A DNA stretch of 64,000 bases, taken from assembly GCA_025174535.1 (NCBI GenBank), contig JALBUN010000045.1:3038001-3102000 (forward strand), given 5' to 3'. How positions within the stretch are numbered: position 1 is the stretch's first letter; the number at the start of each line of letters is the position of its first letter. The position numbers and the translations under genes were made by a program. This document shows, one piece after another, positions 18,322 through 29,414 of this stretch. Source of the stretch: Cantharellus purpuraceus. Lineage: Eukaryota > Basidiomycota > Agaricomycetes > Cantharellales > Hydnaceae. The notes below the pieces were generated by a model. That model was not told the origin of the DNA. It ran no database searches and was given only the letters and a program-made list of their open reading frames with translations.

Positions 18322-20944
18322 ATTTACTCCAAAATAGATCTCCGACATGCCTACCATCTAGTCCGTATCTGAGAAGGTGACGAATGGAAAATGACCTTCC
18401 ACACACGATATGGATCTTTCGAGTGGTGCGTCATGCCCTTCAGTCTAACCAATGCTCCGGCTGCCTTCCAGAGGTTCATGAATGATACCTTCACCGACCT
18501 CCTCGATGTGACCGTCCTCGTTTACTTAGACGACATTCTGGTATATTCAGACAATGAAGAAGAACATCGGACACATGTCCGAGAGGTACTCTGACATCTC
18601 CAAAAACATGGCCTCTTTGCCCGCGCTGACAAATGCAAATTCCACTCCGATTCGGTTGAATACCTAGGCTATATCCTCTCCCCGGCAGGATTAACAATGT
18701 CCAATGACAAAATCAAAGCCATACAGGAATGGCCAGAACCCCGGAAAGTCAAGGACATACAGTCCTTCCTCGGGTTTGCCAACTTCTACCGCCGCTTTAT
18801 TCACGGCTACTCCGATATCACTGTTCTGCTCACCTGACTCACTAGGAAGGGTATCCAATGGAATTTCACTGATGAATGTAGACAGAGTTTTGAGACCTTG
18901 AAAAAGGTCTTTACTTCCGCTCCGATACTGACTCATTGGGTTCCAGACGTTCCCATCCTATTAGAGACCGACACCTCCGACTATGCACTTGCCACGATCC
19001 TGTCCATCATCTCTCCGGACGACGGACAAGTCCACCCGATCGCTTTTCACTCGCGTACATTCACGCCCCCCAAACTGAACTATGACGTCCATGACAAAGA
19101 GCTCCTTGCCATATATGAAGCCTTCCGGATATGGAGACACTACCTTGAGGGTCCCTCTGATCCGGTGGACATCATAACGGACCACAAGAACTTGGAATAC
19201 TTCTCCACAACGAAACTGCTCACCCAGAGACAGGTCCGATGGTTCAAGTACCTATCTCAGTTCAACCTCATTATCTGTTTCCGTCCTGGTCGACTCGGAG
19301 CAAAGCCCGACGCGTTAACTAGACGATGGGACGTCTACCCTAAAGAGGGGAATAGCGACTATGCCACTGTAAACCCCCACAACTTTTGTCCTGTGTTTAC
19401 TAATGAGCAGCTGGCATTGTCCCTACGAGCATCCACCCTCATGACTCCCACTCTCCAAGCTGTCACCATTATGGACATTGACCAACTCTGCTCCGACATC
19501 CGCTCATCACTCCGATCTGATCCCATTGTGGTTAAACACTTGGACAACCCTTCCAATCCAAAATGGTCACTTGACCCTGAAGGACACCTCCGACACAACA
19601 ACCGGATATACGTCCCTGACACCAACAGCCTCCGACTCCGAGTTTTTGCAGTATTATCATGATCACCCGATCTCTGGCCACTTCAGGCAAAATCACACAC
19701 AAGGATTAATCTGACGAGACTATGTATGGCCAAAAATGTGGGAATACATTCAACACTACTGTAACTCCTGCACCACGTGTATGCGCTCAAAATCGCAAAG
19801 GCACAAACCCTACGAAATGCTCAAACAACTTCCGATCCCAGAGCAACCATGGAACTCCATCTCCATGGATTTCATAGAGAAGCTCCCCCCATCACTCGGA
19901 TATGACACCATACTTGTGATTGTCGACAGGTTCACCAAACAGTCACTATTCATTCCGATGCATGACACCATCACCTCTGCCTCGCTAGCTAAATTGTTTG
20001 TTCTCCATGTATTCTCTAAACACAGAGTCCCGTCGCATGTCACGTCCGATCGGGGTTTGGAGTTCGTGTCCTCCTTCTTCTGCACATTAGGAAAGGCTCT
20101 CGACATGAAGCTCCATTTCACCTCCAGATACCATCCTGAAGGAGACAGACAAACGGAACGAATGAATCAGTCACTGGAACAATATCTCCGAATCTATTGT
20201 AACTATCAACAAGACAACTGGGCTGATCTACTTCCGATCACAGAGTTTGCCTACAACAACACTCCAAATGCGACTACCGGCATCTCTCTGTTCTTTGCTA
20301 ATAAAGGCTACCATCTGAACATCTCTGTCCACCCTTAGAAAGAACTTGCCTCCACCAAAGCCCGCCAATTCGTAACCGACCTTGATCAACTACACCAACA
20401 TCTCCAAGAGGCCATCTCCGATGCCCAGAAACAATATCAAGTCTCTGCAGACTGATGCTGCATTCTGGCTCCGGACCTGCAAATCGGAGACAAAGTATTC
20501 GTTAAGGCCGAACACTTCCAGACCACCCGTCCATTGAAGAAACTCTCTGAGAAATACTTAGGTCCTTATGAGGTCATTGCTCGCGTGGGCAGCAGGTCTT
20601 TCACCCTCCGCCTCCCGGACCACTTCCGAGCAGTTCATCCGGTCTTCCATATATCAATGCTCGAACCCGCTACTACGAACGAGATCTCCGGTCGCACGCA
20701 ACCTCCACCTCCCCCAATCATCATTGAAGGAGACAATGAATATGAGATCTCAGAGATCCTGGACTTGAAGATTGACCGTTGATACAAGTGCAAGCTCCAG
20801 TACTTAGTCAAATGGACTGGATACGAAGGCACCGATGAAGAGTCTTCATGGATCTCCGCATCTGAACTCGATCACGCATCCGAATCCGTCTCCGATTTTC
20901 ACTCCACTTATCCAGACAAACCTGGCCCTCTTATGAATCTTTAA
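18322..20944 (+). pseudogene. Element C Pol, part 3: RT palm, RNase H, integrase, chromodomain
   Basis: It resumes with IYSKIDLRHAYHLVRI and carries RT (FGSxEW-type block, [12 protein letters not shown], catalytic [10 protein letters not shown] at about 18518), connection, RNase H (PILLETDTSDYALATILS; DKELLAIYEAFRIWRHYLEG; ITDHKNLEYFS), integrase zinc finger region, and core (SMDFIEKLPPSLGYDTILVI; TSDRGLEFVSSFF; HPEGDRQTERMNQ: D, D, E present). At the end, EISEILDLKI and LQYLVKWTGYEGTDEESSW form a chromodomain. In-frame TGA codons follow HLVRI, REVL, VLLT, GLI, SAD and KIDR, all positions where Arg is expected; a TAG interrupts after VHP at about 20337. The last TAA is at 20942. Confidence 0.93.
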
Positions 20945-21111
20945 GTTTGATTACTAATGCTAATTCTATTATTTCACATCACCATTTTATTACAAGTCAA
21001 GGGAAATTACCAGCCTGCTCAAAAAAAAAAAAAAAAAGAAATCTCCGAAGGAATATCACTCCGCCTCATTCTTTCTCCGTTCCAAAATTTATAATCATTT
21101 TCATCTTTATT

Positions 21112-21849
21112 TTATACATCACGTTTCCTTTTCCCCTTTCCCTTATCTACCTCAGGCTCCGTCTCCAACCCCTCATCACTCTCTACATCCGACACCCAAT
21201 CCTTCTCATCTCCCATGTCTGAATCCTCATCCAACGGGGCCATGAACTTCCACAACCAACGTAACTCGGCTGTCCGACGACCCTCCAGAACCTCCTTCCG
21301 TTTCATTGTCCTCACCAAGTCTACTAACAACCCCTCCGTCCGCCGAAGGTGCTCCGACTGCAGGTTAACCAGCCTGATAAGCTGGCCCACGGTGCTATTG
21401 GGCGCAGAGACGTGCCCCGTACCTGCACCGGTCGTTGCCCCTTCTGATCCAACACCGCTACCCCCAGCTGCTACAGCACCTGTCTCAGTCTGCCTCTTTT
21501 TGGTCAGATGACCCTCCAATTCCTTCTCTGCCCCTCCTTGTACCACTAGTCAGGGCTTGACGCTCCAACTCTGGGGATCAAACTTTCCATCGATCCTACA
21601 CCCTCCTTTCCGACCCTGACAACGATCGCAGGACTGAAGGCGGCGAGTTGGGCCGGTAGGCCACACACACTCCACACCCGCATCATGACATAAGTCGCAA
21701 GTTACGCTGGGTCCGCCAAATGGCTCCGTTGGAGCCAGAGCCTTGGGTGGTCCACCCCTCCTCGCTGTGGCCTCCAAGCGTTCCCTCTCCTCCTCCTTGT
21801 GCTGTTCTGTGGCCGCCTTCTCCATCTCACGCTTGCGAAGCTGGATCGC
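21112..21849 (-). pseudogene. Element C antisense accessory ORF, C-terminal part (zinc cluster)
   Basis: This is the 3' half of an ORF running against gag-pol. It reads IQLRKREMEKAATEQHKEEE, then a Cys cluster CDLCHDAGVECVW, then LQSCDRCQGRKGGCRIDG (seven Cys; CxxC spacing), a TGA after QSWSVKP (expected Arg), then a helical segment (LIRLVNLQSEHLRRTEGLL) and an acidic-basic tail ending KGKGKRKRDV. The N-terminal half lies at 24683-25829, separated by the U/U insertion with a TCGC duplication. The Cys pattern resembles fungal Zn2Cys6-type DNA-binding modules. The role is unknown; control of the element's transcription is a guess. Confidence 0.7.
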
Positions 21850-22276
21850 TGTCGGTTCACTTAAGGAATAGATCCTATAAGCCTGTGCGCAACGGTCCTA
21901 GCAAACAGACGGTGTGTAACGCAGTTGTTCAGCACTCCAAAGATCAATCAGGGCGAGGGGTAAGTAACAGGGAAGTGGGATAGTGCTCTGTGGTTGGATG
22001 GGGATGGGAGCTAAAGGTTGGTCCCGATGGCTGATCGTGCTCTGTGACTGGATGACAATGCGGAGCCCGGTGACGAGCCAGGACGCATCAAGGACGCATA
22101 TCGAACCACTCTGACAGTCCAACTCCACCAGCGTCTTTTCGTATCAACTTTTAAATAGCGCCGCAACTCCCTATCCACCTCAGTCTCTAATTCGAGCCAT
22201 CGATCGTCACTCGTGTTTCATCGCCATCGATCATTATCAGCCTTCTATTCACACCGATCCTTTCATCATCATTCAC

Positions 22277-22711
22277 ATGGCTTCCCATTCTATTCCCCTC
22301 TCCAACATCACTTCTAATAATACGTCACACTGGTCTCTGGACACAGAGGACTATCAAAAATACGCCGAGCTCCACGGGCATGTTAAGCCACCTCCACGTG
22401 TCAAAATACTTCCAAAACTCTTTCAACGTCCAAGATCCCCACCATGTCTCTCTTATGCCATTGGCGATCCCATATTCTTTCACAATTCCATTGAACCATA
22501 TACATTCCTCGACATTTCACCTCTATATCGTAACACGGATAGAAGAGTCGAACGTGAGGTAGAATTTCAGTCACCATCGCTGACCTATCCTCCCACTTCA
22601 ATCCGACTCAGGTTACATCGTGTCAGGCAAAGGGACCGAATACTCTTGGAACGGGATACCATATGGAGACGGATCACTAAGACAATAAGGAGTATTTGTT
22701 GTGGATGCTGA
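22277..22711 (+). CDS. ORF in inner U copy, 144 residues, unknown function
   Basis: MASHSIPLSNITSNNTSHWS opens an intact frame rich in Pro, Arg and Ser with no known motif, ending TIRSICCGC. A TATA-like TTTTAAATAGC lies about 120 bp upstream. The inverted copy at 24042-24476 encodes the same protein with only a few substitutions, and both are open. Coding status is uncertain; identity may just reflect the youth of the copies. Confidence 0.4.
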   Translation: MASHSIPLSNITSNNTSHWSLDTEDYQKYAELHGHVKPPPRVKILPKLFQRPRSPPCLSYAIGDPIFFHNSIEPYTFLDISPLYRNTDRRVEREVEFQSPSLTYPPTSIRLRLHRVRQRDRILLERDTIWRRITKTIRSICCGC

Positions 22712-24041
22712 CTGAAGTCCTCATGTGACTCAGGGTCAATTAACCTTCGGAGCCATAGGGAAGATGGTATTGGTGGACATTTCTATTGTTCTTTTATATG
22801 ACTCACCCCTGTTTCATCTTTTAATTCATTCATACACGACTTACTCATCCTTGTTCTATTTTTGGTTCTTTTATTACTCATCACCCCCTATTCTTACAAA
22901 GATTACCCCTATCTGTCGTTTCATTTCTCCATGATTACTCCCTTTAGTAGTTCAACTTCACATGCTTCGTCAGCTGGCTTGATCAGCATTTCTTGCATCA
23001 TATCGCATCATTTGCTCCTCATATTGTGTCGTTGTGCCCTGGGGATTTGTATATAAAAAGGGCGCTAGTTTTCGCCTTTGGAGGAAATCAACAAGTTTTC
23101 AGCCCACGCTCTAAAGTCAAAGTCCACGCTCTAAGTCTACGCTCTACGCTCTACATCACAATCCATCATCTCTACACTGAGGTAAAACACCTTAATTCAA
23201 CAATCAGATTTCCCTCCGCCACCGAGAGGTTGATTCTCCTGAAACCAGCTTTCGCGTACCTCCCAACCGGGCTCCGCATTGTCATCCAGTCACAGAGCAC
23301 GATCAGCCATCGGGACCGACCTTTTGCTCCCATCCTCATCCAACCACAGAGCACTATCCCACTTCCCTGTTACGTACCCCTCGCCCTGATTGATCTTTGG
23401 AGTGCTGAACAACTGCGTTACACACCGTCTGCTTGCTAGGACCGTTGCGCACAGGCTTATAGGATCTATTCCTTAAGCGAACCGACACCGGTTAGGAGGT
23501 ACGTGAAAGCTGGTTTCAGGAGAAGCAACCTCTTGGTGGCGGAGGGAAATCTGATCGTTGAACCAAGGTGTTTTACCTCAGTGTAGAGATGATGGATTGT
23601 GATGTAGAGCGTAGAGCGTAGACTTAGAGCTTGGACTTTGACTTTAGAGCGTTGGCTGAAAACTTGTTGATTGATTCCAAAGGCAAAAACTAGCACCCTT
23701 TTATATACAAATCCCCAGGGCACAACACAATATGAGGAGCAAATGATGCGATATGATGCAAGAAATGCTGATCAAGCCAGCTGACGAAGCATGTGAAGTT
23801 GAACTACTAATGGGGAAATCAGGGAGAAATGAAATGACAGATAGGGGTAATCTTTGTAAGAATAGGGGGTGATGAGTAATAAAAGAACCAAAAATAGAAC
23901 AAGGATGAGTAAGTCGTGTATGAATGAATTAAAAGATGAAACAGGGGTGAGTCATATAAAAGAACAATAGAAACGTCCACCAATACCATCTTCCCTACGG
24001 CTCTGAAGGTTAATTGACCCTGAGTCACATGAGGACTTCAG

Positions 24042-24476
24042 TCAGCATCCACAACAAATACTCCTTATTGTCTTAGTGATCCGTCTCCATATGGTATCCC
24101 ATTCCAAGAGTATTCGGTCCCTTTGCCTGACATGATGTAACCTGAGTCGGATTGAAGTGGGAGAATAGGTCAGCGATGGCAACTGAAATTCTACCTCACG
24201 TTCGACTCTTCTATCCGTGTTACGATATAGAGGTGAAATGTCGAGGAATGTATATGGTTCAACAGAATTGTGAAAGAATATGGGATCGCCAATGGCATAA
24301 GAGAGACATGGTGGGGATCTTGGACGTTGAAAGAGTTTTGGAAGTATTTTGACACGTGGAGGTGGCTTAACATGCCCGTGGAGCTCGGCATATTTTTGAT
24401 AGTCCTCTGTGTCCAGAGACCAGTGTGACGTATTATTAGAAGTGATGTTGGAGAGGGGAATAGAATGGGAAGCCAT
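24042..24476 (-). CDS. ORF in outer U copy, 144 residues, unknown function
   Basis: Same length and frame as 22277-22711 on the opposite strand. I count about seven residue differences, including Ile/Val at IEPY, Ser/Leu in EFQSPS, Pro/Ser in TYPP and Arg/Trp in LLERD. The pair forms the arms of the U/U palindrome. There are no recognisable domains. Confidence 0.4.
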   Translation of the reverse strand: MASHSIPLSNITSNNTSHWSLDTEDYQKYAELHGHVKPPPRVKILPKLFQRPRSPPCLSYAIGDPIFFHNSVEPYTFLDISPLYRNTDRRVEREVEFQLPSLTYSPTSIRLRLHHVRQRDRILLEWDTIWRRITKTIRSICCGC

Positions 24477-24682
24477 GTGAATGATGATGAAAGGATCGGT
24501 GTGAATAGAAGGCTGATAATGATCGATGGCGATGAAACACGAGTGACGATCGATGGCTTGAATTAGAGACTGAGGTGGATAGGGAGTTGCAGCGCTATTT
24601 AAAAGTTGATACGAAAAGACGCTGGTGGAGTTGGACTGTCAGAGTGGTTCAATATGCGTCCTTGATGCATCCTGGCTCGTCA

Positions 24683-25829
24683 TCGCCGACCTCGCGACAT
24701 GCAGCTCCTTCTTACGGGTCGCCAACACGCGACTCTCCGCCTTGCACCATATGACCCTCCGGTCCACCTCTCGCTTCTCCGTATCAGCACTTGGGTAGGC
24801 CTTCAGTGAAAAGACTGCGGCGTCGAGGTTCTTCTTGGTGGTAGCGGCATAGAGCTCTGCTCTTTTGCGAGCCTCGACCGCAGCTACCCAAGCCATCTCC
24901 TCGTAAGAATTTGAAGTAGGATCCGGCTCTGCATCCATCCCAACATCCACGCCCGCCTCGGGCTCTGCATTTGCATCGAGCTCCATATTGGCATCAGGAT
25001 CCACTTCCACCTCCACCCTCTCCGTCTCTGCCACATCATCTTCCTCAGCTGCCCCCAACTCAAATAAGGGCCGTGCCCGTGGACGTAACGGCGAGTCCTC
25101 CGCAGTGACAGTCCTCGAACGAGTCGCCTCCGTCCATGTAACGGAGATGATGGCGACTTCCAGGGTCCCTGGCCATATGGGCACGCTCGGACTTCCTGGG
25201 TGGCTGGTTTTCCCTGCCCCAGTCACCTCCTCCTCTACCTCCATGGCCGCCTCTAACTTGTGCGCCTGCTCCTCCACTTCCTTCAGTCTTGCGGCCTCCA
25301 TTGCTGCTGCAAGTTCCTTCACCTTGCGGGCCCTCTCTGCCTTCGCTTCCTCCTCTTTCCTTCTCCATTCCGTTTTCGCTGCCTCTTTCCGTCGTTCCTC
25401 CTCCTCCTCCTTCCGTCTCCGTTCTGCCTCCTCCTCCTCCTTCCATCTCCATTCCGCCTCCTCCTCCTCCTTCCGTCTCCGTTCTGCCTCCTCCTCCTCC
25501 TTCCGTCTCCGTTCTGCCTCCTCCTCCTCCTTCCGTCTCCGTTCTGCCTCCTCCTCCTCCTTCCGTCTCCGTTCTGCCTCCTCCTCCTCCTTCCGTCTCC
25601 ATTCCGCCTCCTCCTCCTTCCATCTCCGTTCCACCTCCTCCTCCTCCTTCCGTCTCCATTCCACCTCCTCCTCCTCCTTCCGTTTCCGTTCTGCCTCCTC
25701 CTCCTCCTTCTGTCTCCGTTCTGCTTCCTCCTCCTCTTTCCGTTTCCGCTCCTCTTCCTCTTCCTTCCATCAGGCCAAGAGCAACTGCTCCAGCTCGGCC
25801 ACGCTCATGCTTGCCAAAGGGTTTGACAT
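24683..25829 (-). pseudogene. Element C antisense accessory ORF, N-terminal part (charged coiled coil)
   Basis: ATG 25829 starts MSNPLASMSVAELEQLLLA, then an in-frame TGA where Arg is expected (LLA-R-WKEEE). About a dozen copies of a ten-residue EEEEAERRRK repeat follow (helical, highly charged), then EARKRAELYAATTKKNLDAA and a helical stretch up to LHVARSAM, where U interrupts at 24683. The ORF continues in 21849-21112. The start lies about 140 bp inside the 3' LTR, so the LTR or its neighbourhood would have to drive antisense transcription. Confidence 0.65.
25388..25760. repeat. 30-bp minisatellite in the antisense ORF
   Basis: About 12 tandem copies of a 30-bp unit of the form CTCCTCCTCCTCCTTCCGTCTCCGTTCTGC, in frame with a Glu/Ala/Arg/Lys repeat on the minus strand. 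Gly-rich and Pro-rich frames on the other readings are shadows of this array. Confidence 0.9.
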
Positions 25830-25970
25830 TGTTGAGGATAAGACCTCAATCATGCCCCTCCTTTTATATGTCTCCAGACCCCCAGTATAACTCCGATGGT
25901 GCCCAATCGTCTCACCTATTCAATCCACGGACATGAGGCCTCAGGGGCTCAGCCTTAAATGGAGAGATAC

Positions 25971-26486
25971 TGTTATGACTATATTCATTAACACCCAGAT
26001 CCCCGTCCGATCCCCTCAGATCCCCACGCATATGAAATCTATACTCCATTTGGAAACCGCTACATCTCCATTTTCCTGTCCAATTGTCACCGCCGATTCC
26101 ACCCATCCGTCTCCGGTTCTGATTGATGCATCAGCATCACCATGGGAACCCGGACATCCGTTCCCATCAGACTCAGACATACTTATGTAAGGCCATCGGC
26201 CTCAGAGACCCATCACCGGAGTAATTATTATTAGATTTCAAATATGTATTTAAGTTGCCTGACTGGGGACTTCATTCCCCAGTTTGAATATCGAATCACG
26301 CCTAGCTCCTAAGTCCGATCCTAACTCTCTAAGTCATACTCCGTCTCCAAAATCTCGGACACCGGTATTAGTGAGGGTGCAGCACATAAGCTGAAGCCAA
26401 GTCCGTTCCGACCCCCACGACGTACTCTGACTCCGACCCAACCTCCGACCCAATCTCCGACTCCCAATCAGACCCAGTGCATAACA
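25971..26486 (+). repeat. Element C 3' LTR
   Basis: 516 bp from TGTTATGACTAT to CAGTGCATAACA, followed by the AGATG duplication (26487-26491). A purine-rich AAATGGAGAGATAC precedes it as a possible polypurine tract. Confidence 0.95.
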
Positions 26487-27312
26487 AGATGCTTCAGCAT
26501 ATGCAACAGGTGCCATTCTATCTCAGCTCTGTGATGATGGGAAATGGAGACCCATAGGATTCGTATCCAAGAGTCTTTCAGATGCAGAGCACAACTATGC
26601 CATCCATGATAAGGAATTGCTCTCTGTCATACGTGGATTAGAGCAATGGCACCACATCCTGGAAGGAACCAAACACAAGATCGAGATCCTCAATGACCAT
26701 CAAAACCTCACGTATTTCCGTACAGCTCAGAACCTTAATTGCCGACAAGCTCACTGGTCACTCTACCTCTCTCACTTTGATTTTGAACCAATCCATCATC
26801 CTGGATGCCATTCAGCTAAACCTGATGCCCTCTCACAATGTGTAGATCATGAATGGGGGGAGGAAGATAATCAAAATCAGATTCTCCTTGGCCCTGAGCT
26901 GTTTCACATTAACACAACATCCACCTATTCAGGACCAGGAGCTCAAATGGTCACAGGAGAAGGGGACATATTTCTGGATTGTGTGTGGAACTGCAACAAC
27001 AGAGATGAAAAGGTTGTGAAAGCTCTCAAGGAACTCAGTTCTGGAAACCTATGAGGACAGGAATGGACTGAGGAGAATGGACTTGTTCTCTATCATGGCA
27101 AGGTGTATGTTCCTTGACTCAAAACTGCACCATGATATTGTAAGGGCACACCATGATACTTGCATCACAGGTCACCCTGGTCACTGGAGGACAACAGAGC
27201 TTGTATCACGCAGCTACTGGTGGCCTGGAATTGGACGATATATTGCAAAGTATGTAAAGGGCTGTGATCTTTGCAATTGGACCAAAACCTTCCCAGCTGC
27301 TCCTATGGGTAA
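26487..27312 (+). pseudogene. Element B Pol, second part: RNase H and integrase zinc finger
   Basis: After the AGATG duplication the frame resumes as DASAYATGAILSQLCDD, with KELLSVIRGLEQWHHILEG and LNDHQNLTYFRTAQN (RNase H) and, after a TGA near 27051, the integrase HHCC finger (VRAHHDTCITGHPGHWRTTE; YVKGCDLCNWTKT). The family-A LTR begins at 27313 inside the finger region (AAPMG), and no integrase core of B is found beyond it, so the rest is deleted. Confidence 0.85.
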
Positions 27313-27951
27313 TGTTTTGGAACCCGCAAAATTATGGTGTTAGGGCAAACTCTAAATCACCACAATTCCATGAATGAACAGCTGAGAAGAATATCAAACC
27401 CTGCTGCAGCACAACTCCAGAAACAATTTAATGTTTGTACTTTGGTTACAATCCTTTGTATTGGTCAATGCAGACTATATGCAGAAAAGTAATACGTTTC
27501 TTAGCAGCAAGAAATGAATAAGACTTCCAGAGTCTAGAGTTCACGGACACTTAGGGGTCCAGATATTCCAAAAAGAGGGGAATCCACTTAGAGGCTAAAG
27601 GAAGTAGGTGGATGAATCCAACCGTCCAACCAGTGGCACTCAGAAGCGGGTAACAGTGATGTGTGAAGTAGTCTAGCAACTGCTTCACACAAGTTCAAGC
27701 TTCTAATGCTCTGCAAAGGCAGTACACACTAGTAACTTAAACAAGAGCACTAATGGCAAGACTATCGACAGACAATCTCACCCTGTAGATTCATAGTCAT
27801 GTGAGGCAGATACTACACTCACGCCCAAAGCAGGAATATCACTACTTTGAGTGCAATCAAGTACAGTTACACAACTGTAAAAGATCCTTGAACTGGTAAT
27901 CAACAGTTACTGAGATATAGAGGATGACACTGTATGTCACTCTAGTCACAC
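27313..27951. repeat. Older family-A LTR, left part, split by element A
   Basis: It begins TGTTTTGGAACC like the other family-A LTRs and runs 639 bp to TAGTCACAC, where element A inserts. It continues at 39674 with TGGTGTGCAGAAGATGGG up to 39857, beyond which the remaining part is missing. It carries more substitutions than the two LTRs of element A. It interrupts the integrase of element B. Confidence 0.92.
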
Positions 27952-29382
27952 TGTTTTGGAACCCGCAAAATTATGGTGTTAGGGCAAACTCTAAATCACC
28001 ACAATTCCGTGAATGAACAGCTGAGAAGAATATCAAACCCTGCTGCAGCACAACTCCAGAAACGATTTAACGTTTGTACTTTGGTTACAATCCTTTGTAT
28101 TGGTCAATGCAGACTATACGCAGAAAGGTAATACGTTTCTTAGCAGCAAGAAATGAATAAGACTTCCAGAGTCTAGAGTTCACGGACGCTTAGGGGTCCA
28201 GATATTCCAAAAAGAGGGGAATGCACTTAGAGGCTAAAGGAAGTAGGTGGATGAATCCAACCGTCCAACCAGTGGCACTCAGAAGCGGGTAACAGCGATG
28301 TGTGAAGTAGTCTAGCAACTGCTTCACACGAGTTCAAGCTTCTAATGCTCTGCAAAGGCAGTACACACTAGTTACTTAAACAAGAGCACTAATGGCAGGA
28401 CTATCGACAGACAATCTCACCCTGTAGATTCGTAGTCACGTGAGGCAGATACTACACTCACGCCCAAAGCAGGAATATCACTACCTTGAGTGCAATCAAG
28501 TACAGTTACACAACTGTAAAAGATCCTTGAACTGGTAATCAACAGTTACTGAGATAGAGGATGACACTGTATGTCACTCTAGTCACACTGGTGTGCAGAA
28601 GATGGGTAGAATATGATGATATGTTATTCTTTCAGAGGCAGAATGGCCTCCTTATATATTGTATTTACAGGGGCTGACTAATGGTTCTGGAATATTCTAC
28701 CTATTAATAGATGGAAACTACTGGAAGGTTGTGGAAGGTGGAAGAAAGGGGTAGAATATTCCAAGCCAATCACAGGATCTGATCACAGCACTAACACTGA
28801 TCAGGAGCTGAATAATGGTTCTGGAAAGTTCTATCTAATAATAGAAGGAAACAGCTAGAATGTTATGGAAAGGGGTAGAATATTCCAAGGCAATCACCTG
28901 ATTTGATCACCCATCAGCTGATCTGATCCCTGAGCTAGGCACTGATCAGGCAAAAAGAAGGGTGTCCACCCTGTTTTCTGCACTGGTTTGCACAGCCATG
29001 GATAGCCACATGTCATGTGATGATCTCCACGGAAAATAGTGCCCTGAGAGGCTGTGGTTGTTAAGTTACAGAATATTTATTGATCAGAGACATCTGAGCT
29101 TGAATTCAGGCCAAATGCCTGGTCCAAAAGGGGAGAGCCGGCTGTGCGAAGGTTTGTGGGCGCCTATGGGTCCACAACTGTAGCACAGCAGAAATAAATG
29201 ATTCTGAGCTGAGTTCTGCATGGAATATTCCCGAAAAATATGGAAAAATAGAGAATATTTGAATAAGTCCATTCCAGGTACAAGCATCAAATATATGCTG
29301 ATATTTAGGAATGGAAAAGCAAAGAATAGCACATTGGTGCTGCATAAATGGAATTTGATAGGGAAAAGGTGGTTCCCATACA
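27952..29382 (-). repeat. Element A 3' LTR
   Basis: 1431 bp; on the coding strand it runs from TGTATGGGAACC to GGTTCCAAAACA. Differences seen against the other LTR include one A in a homopolymer (near 29237), C/T in GCTGYGCGAAGG and A/G in CAGAARCGATTTAA. The rarity of changes indicates very recent insertion. Confidence 0.95.
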
Positions 29383-29396
29383 TTCATCCCCCCTTC
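29383..29396 (-). promoter_or_regulatory. Element A polypurine tract
   Basis: On the coding strand the 14 bases GAAGGGGGGATGAA abut the 3' LTR start TGTATGGG, the usual position of the plus-strand primer. Confidence 0.7.
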
Positions 29397-29414
29397 AAAT
29401 ATTCTTTCCCTGAC

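Larger units (their letters stand above)
21850..24682. mobile_element. Element U pair: U with an inverted U nested inside, forming a large palindrome
   Basis: The outer U (21850-22070 plus 23492-24682, about 1.41 kb) starts TGTCGGTTCACTTAAGG and ends GGCTCGTCA with 4-bp duplication TCGC (21846-21849, 24683-24686). An inverted U (22071-23487, 1417 bp) sits inside it with duplication CCGG (22067-22070, 23488-23491). Termini TG..CA and short TGWCG inverted ends suit a solo LTR of an unknown LTR element or a short non-autonomous element. The arms form an inverted repeat of about 1.2 kb each. A truncated third copy lies at 15431-15975. Confidence 0.85.
6041..26486 (+). mobile_element. Element C: LTR chromovirus, nested host for several insertions
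   Basis: Two 516-bp LTRs in direct orientation (6041-6556 and 25971-26486) bound the element. The target duplication AGATG is perfect (6036-6040 and 26487-26491), and removing the element restores the RNase H frame of element B (LETDASAYATG). The order is gag, pol with C-terminal chromodomain, then an antisense zinc-cluster ORF. Secondary insertions are a family-A solo LTR (8494-9925), element E (10202-18316) and the U/U pair (21850-24682). Without them C would be about 8.1 kb. It is dead because of stops and frame breaks. Confidence 0.93.

Noticed and set aside
25060..25936. Long Gly-rich and Pro-rich frames on both strands
   Set aside because: They are shadows of the 30-bp minisatellite. 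Only the Glu/Arg/Lys frame of the antisense ORF continues into non-repeat coding-like sequence.
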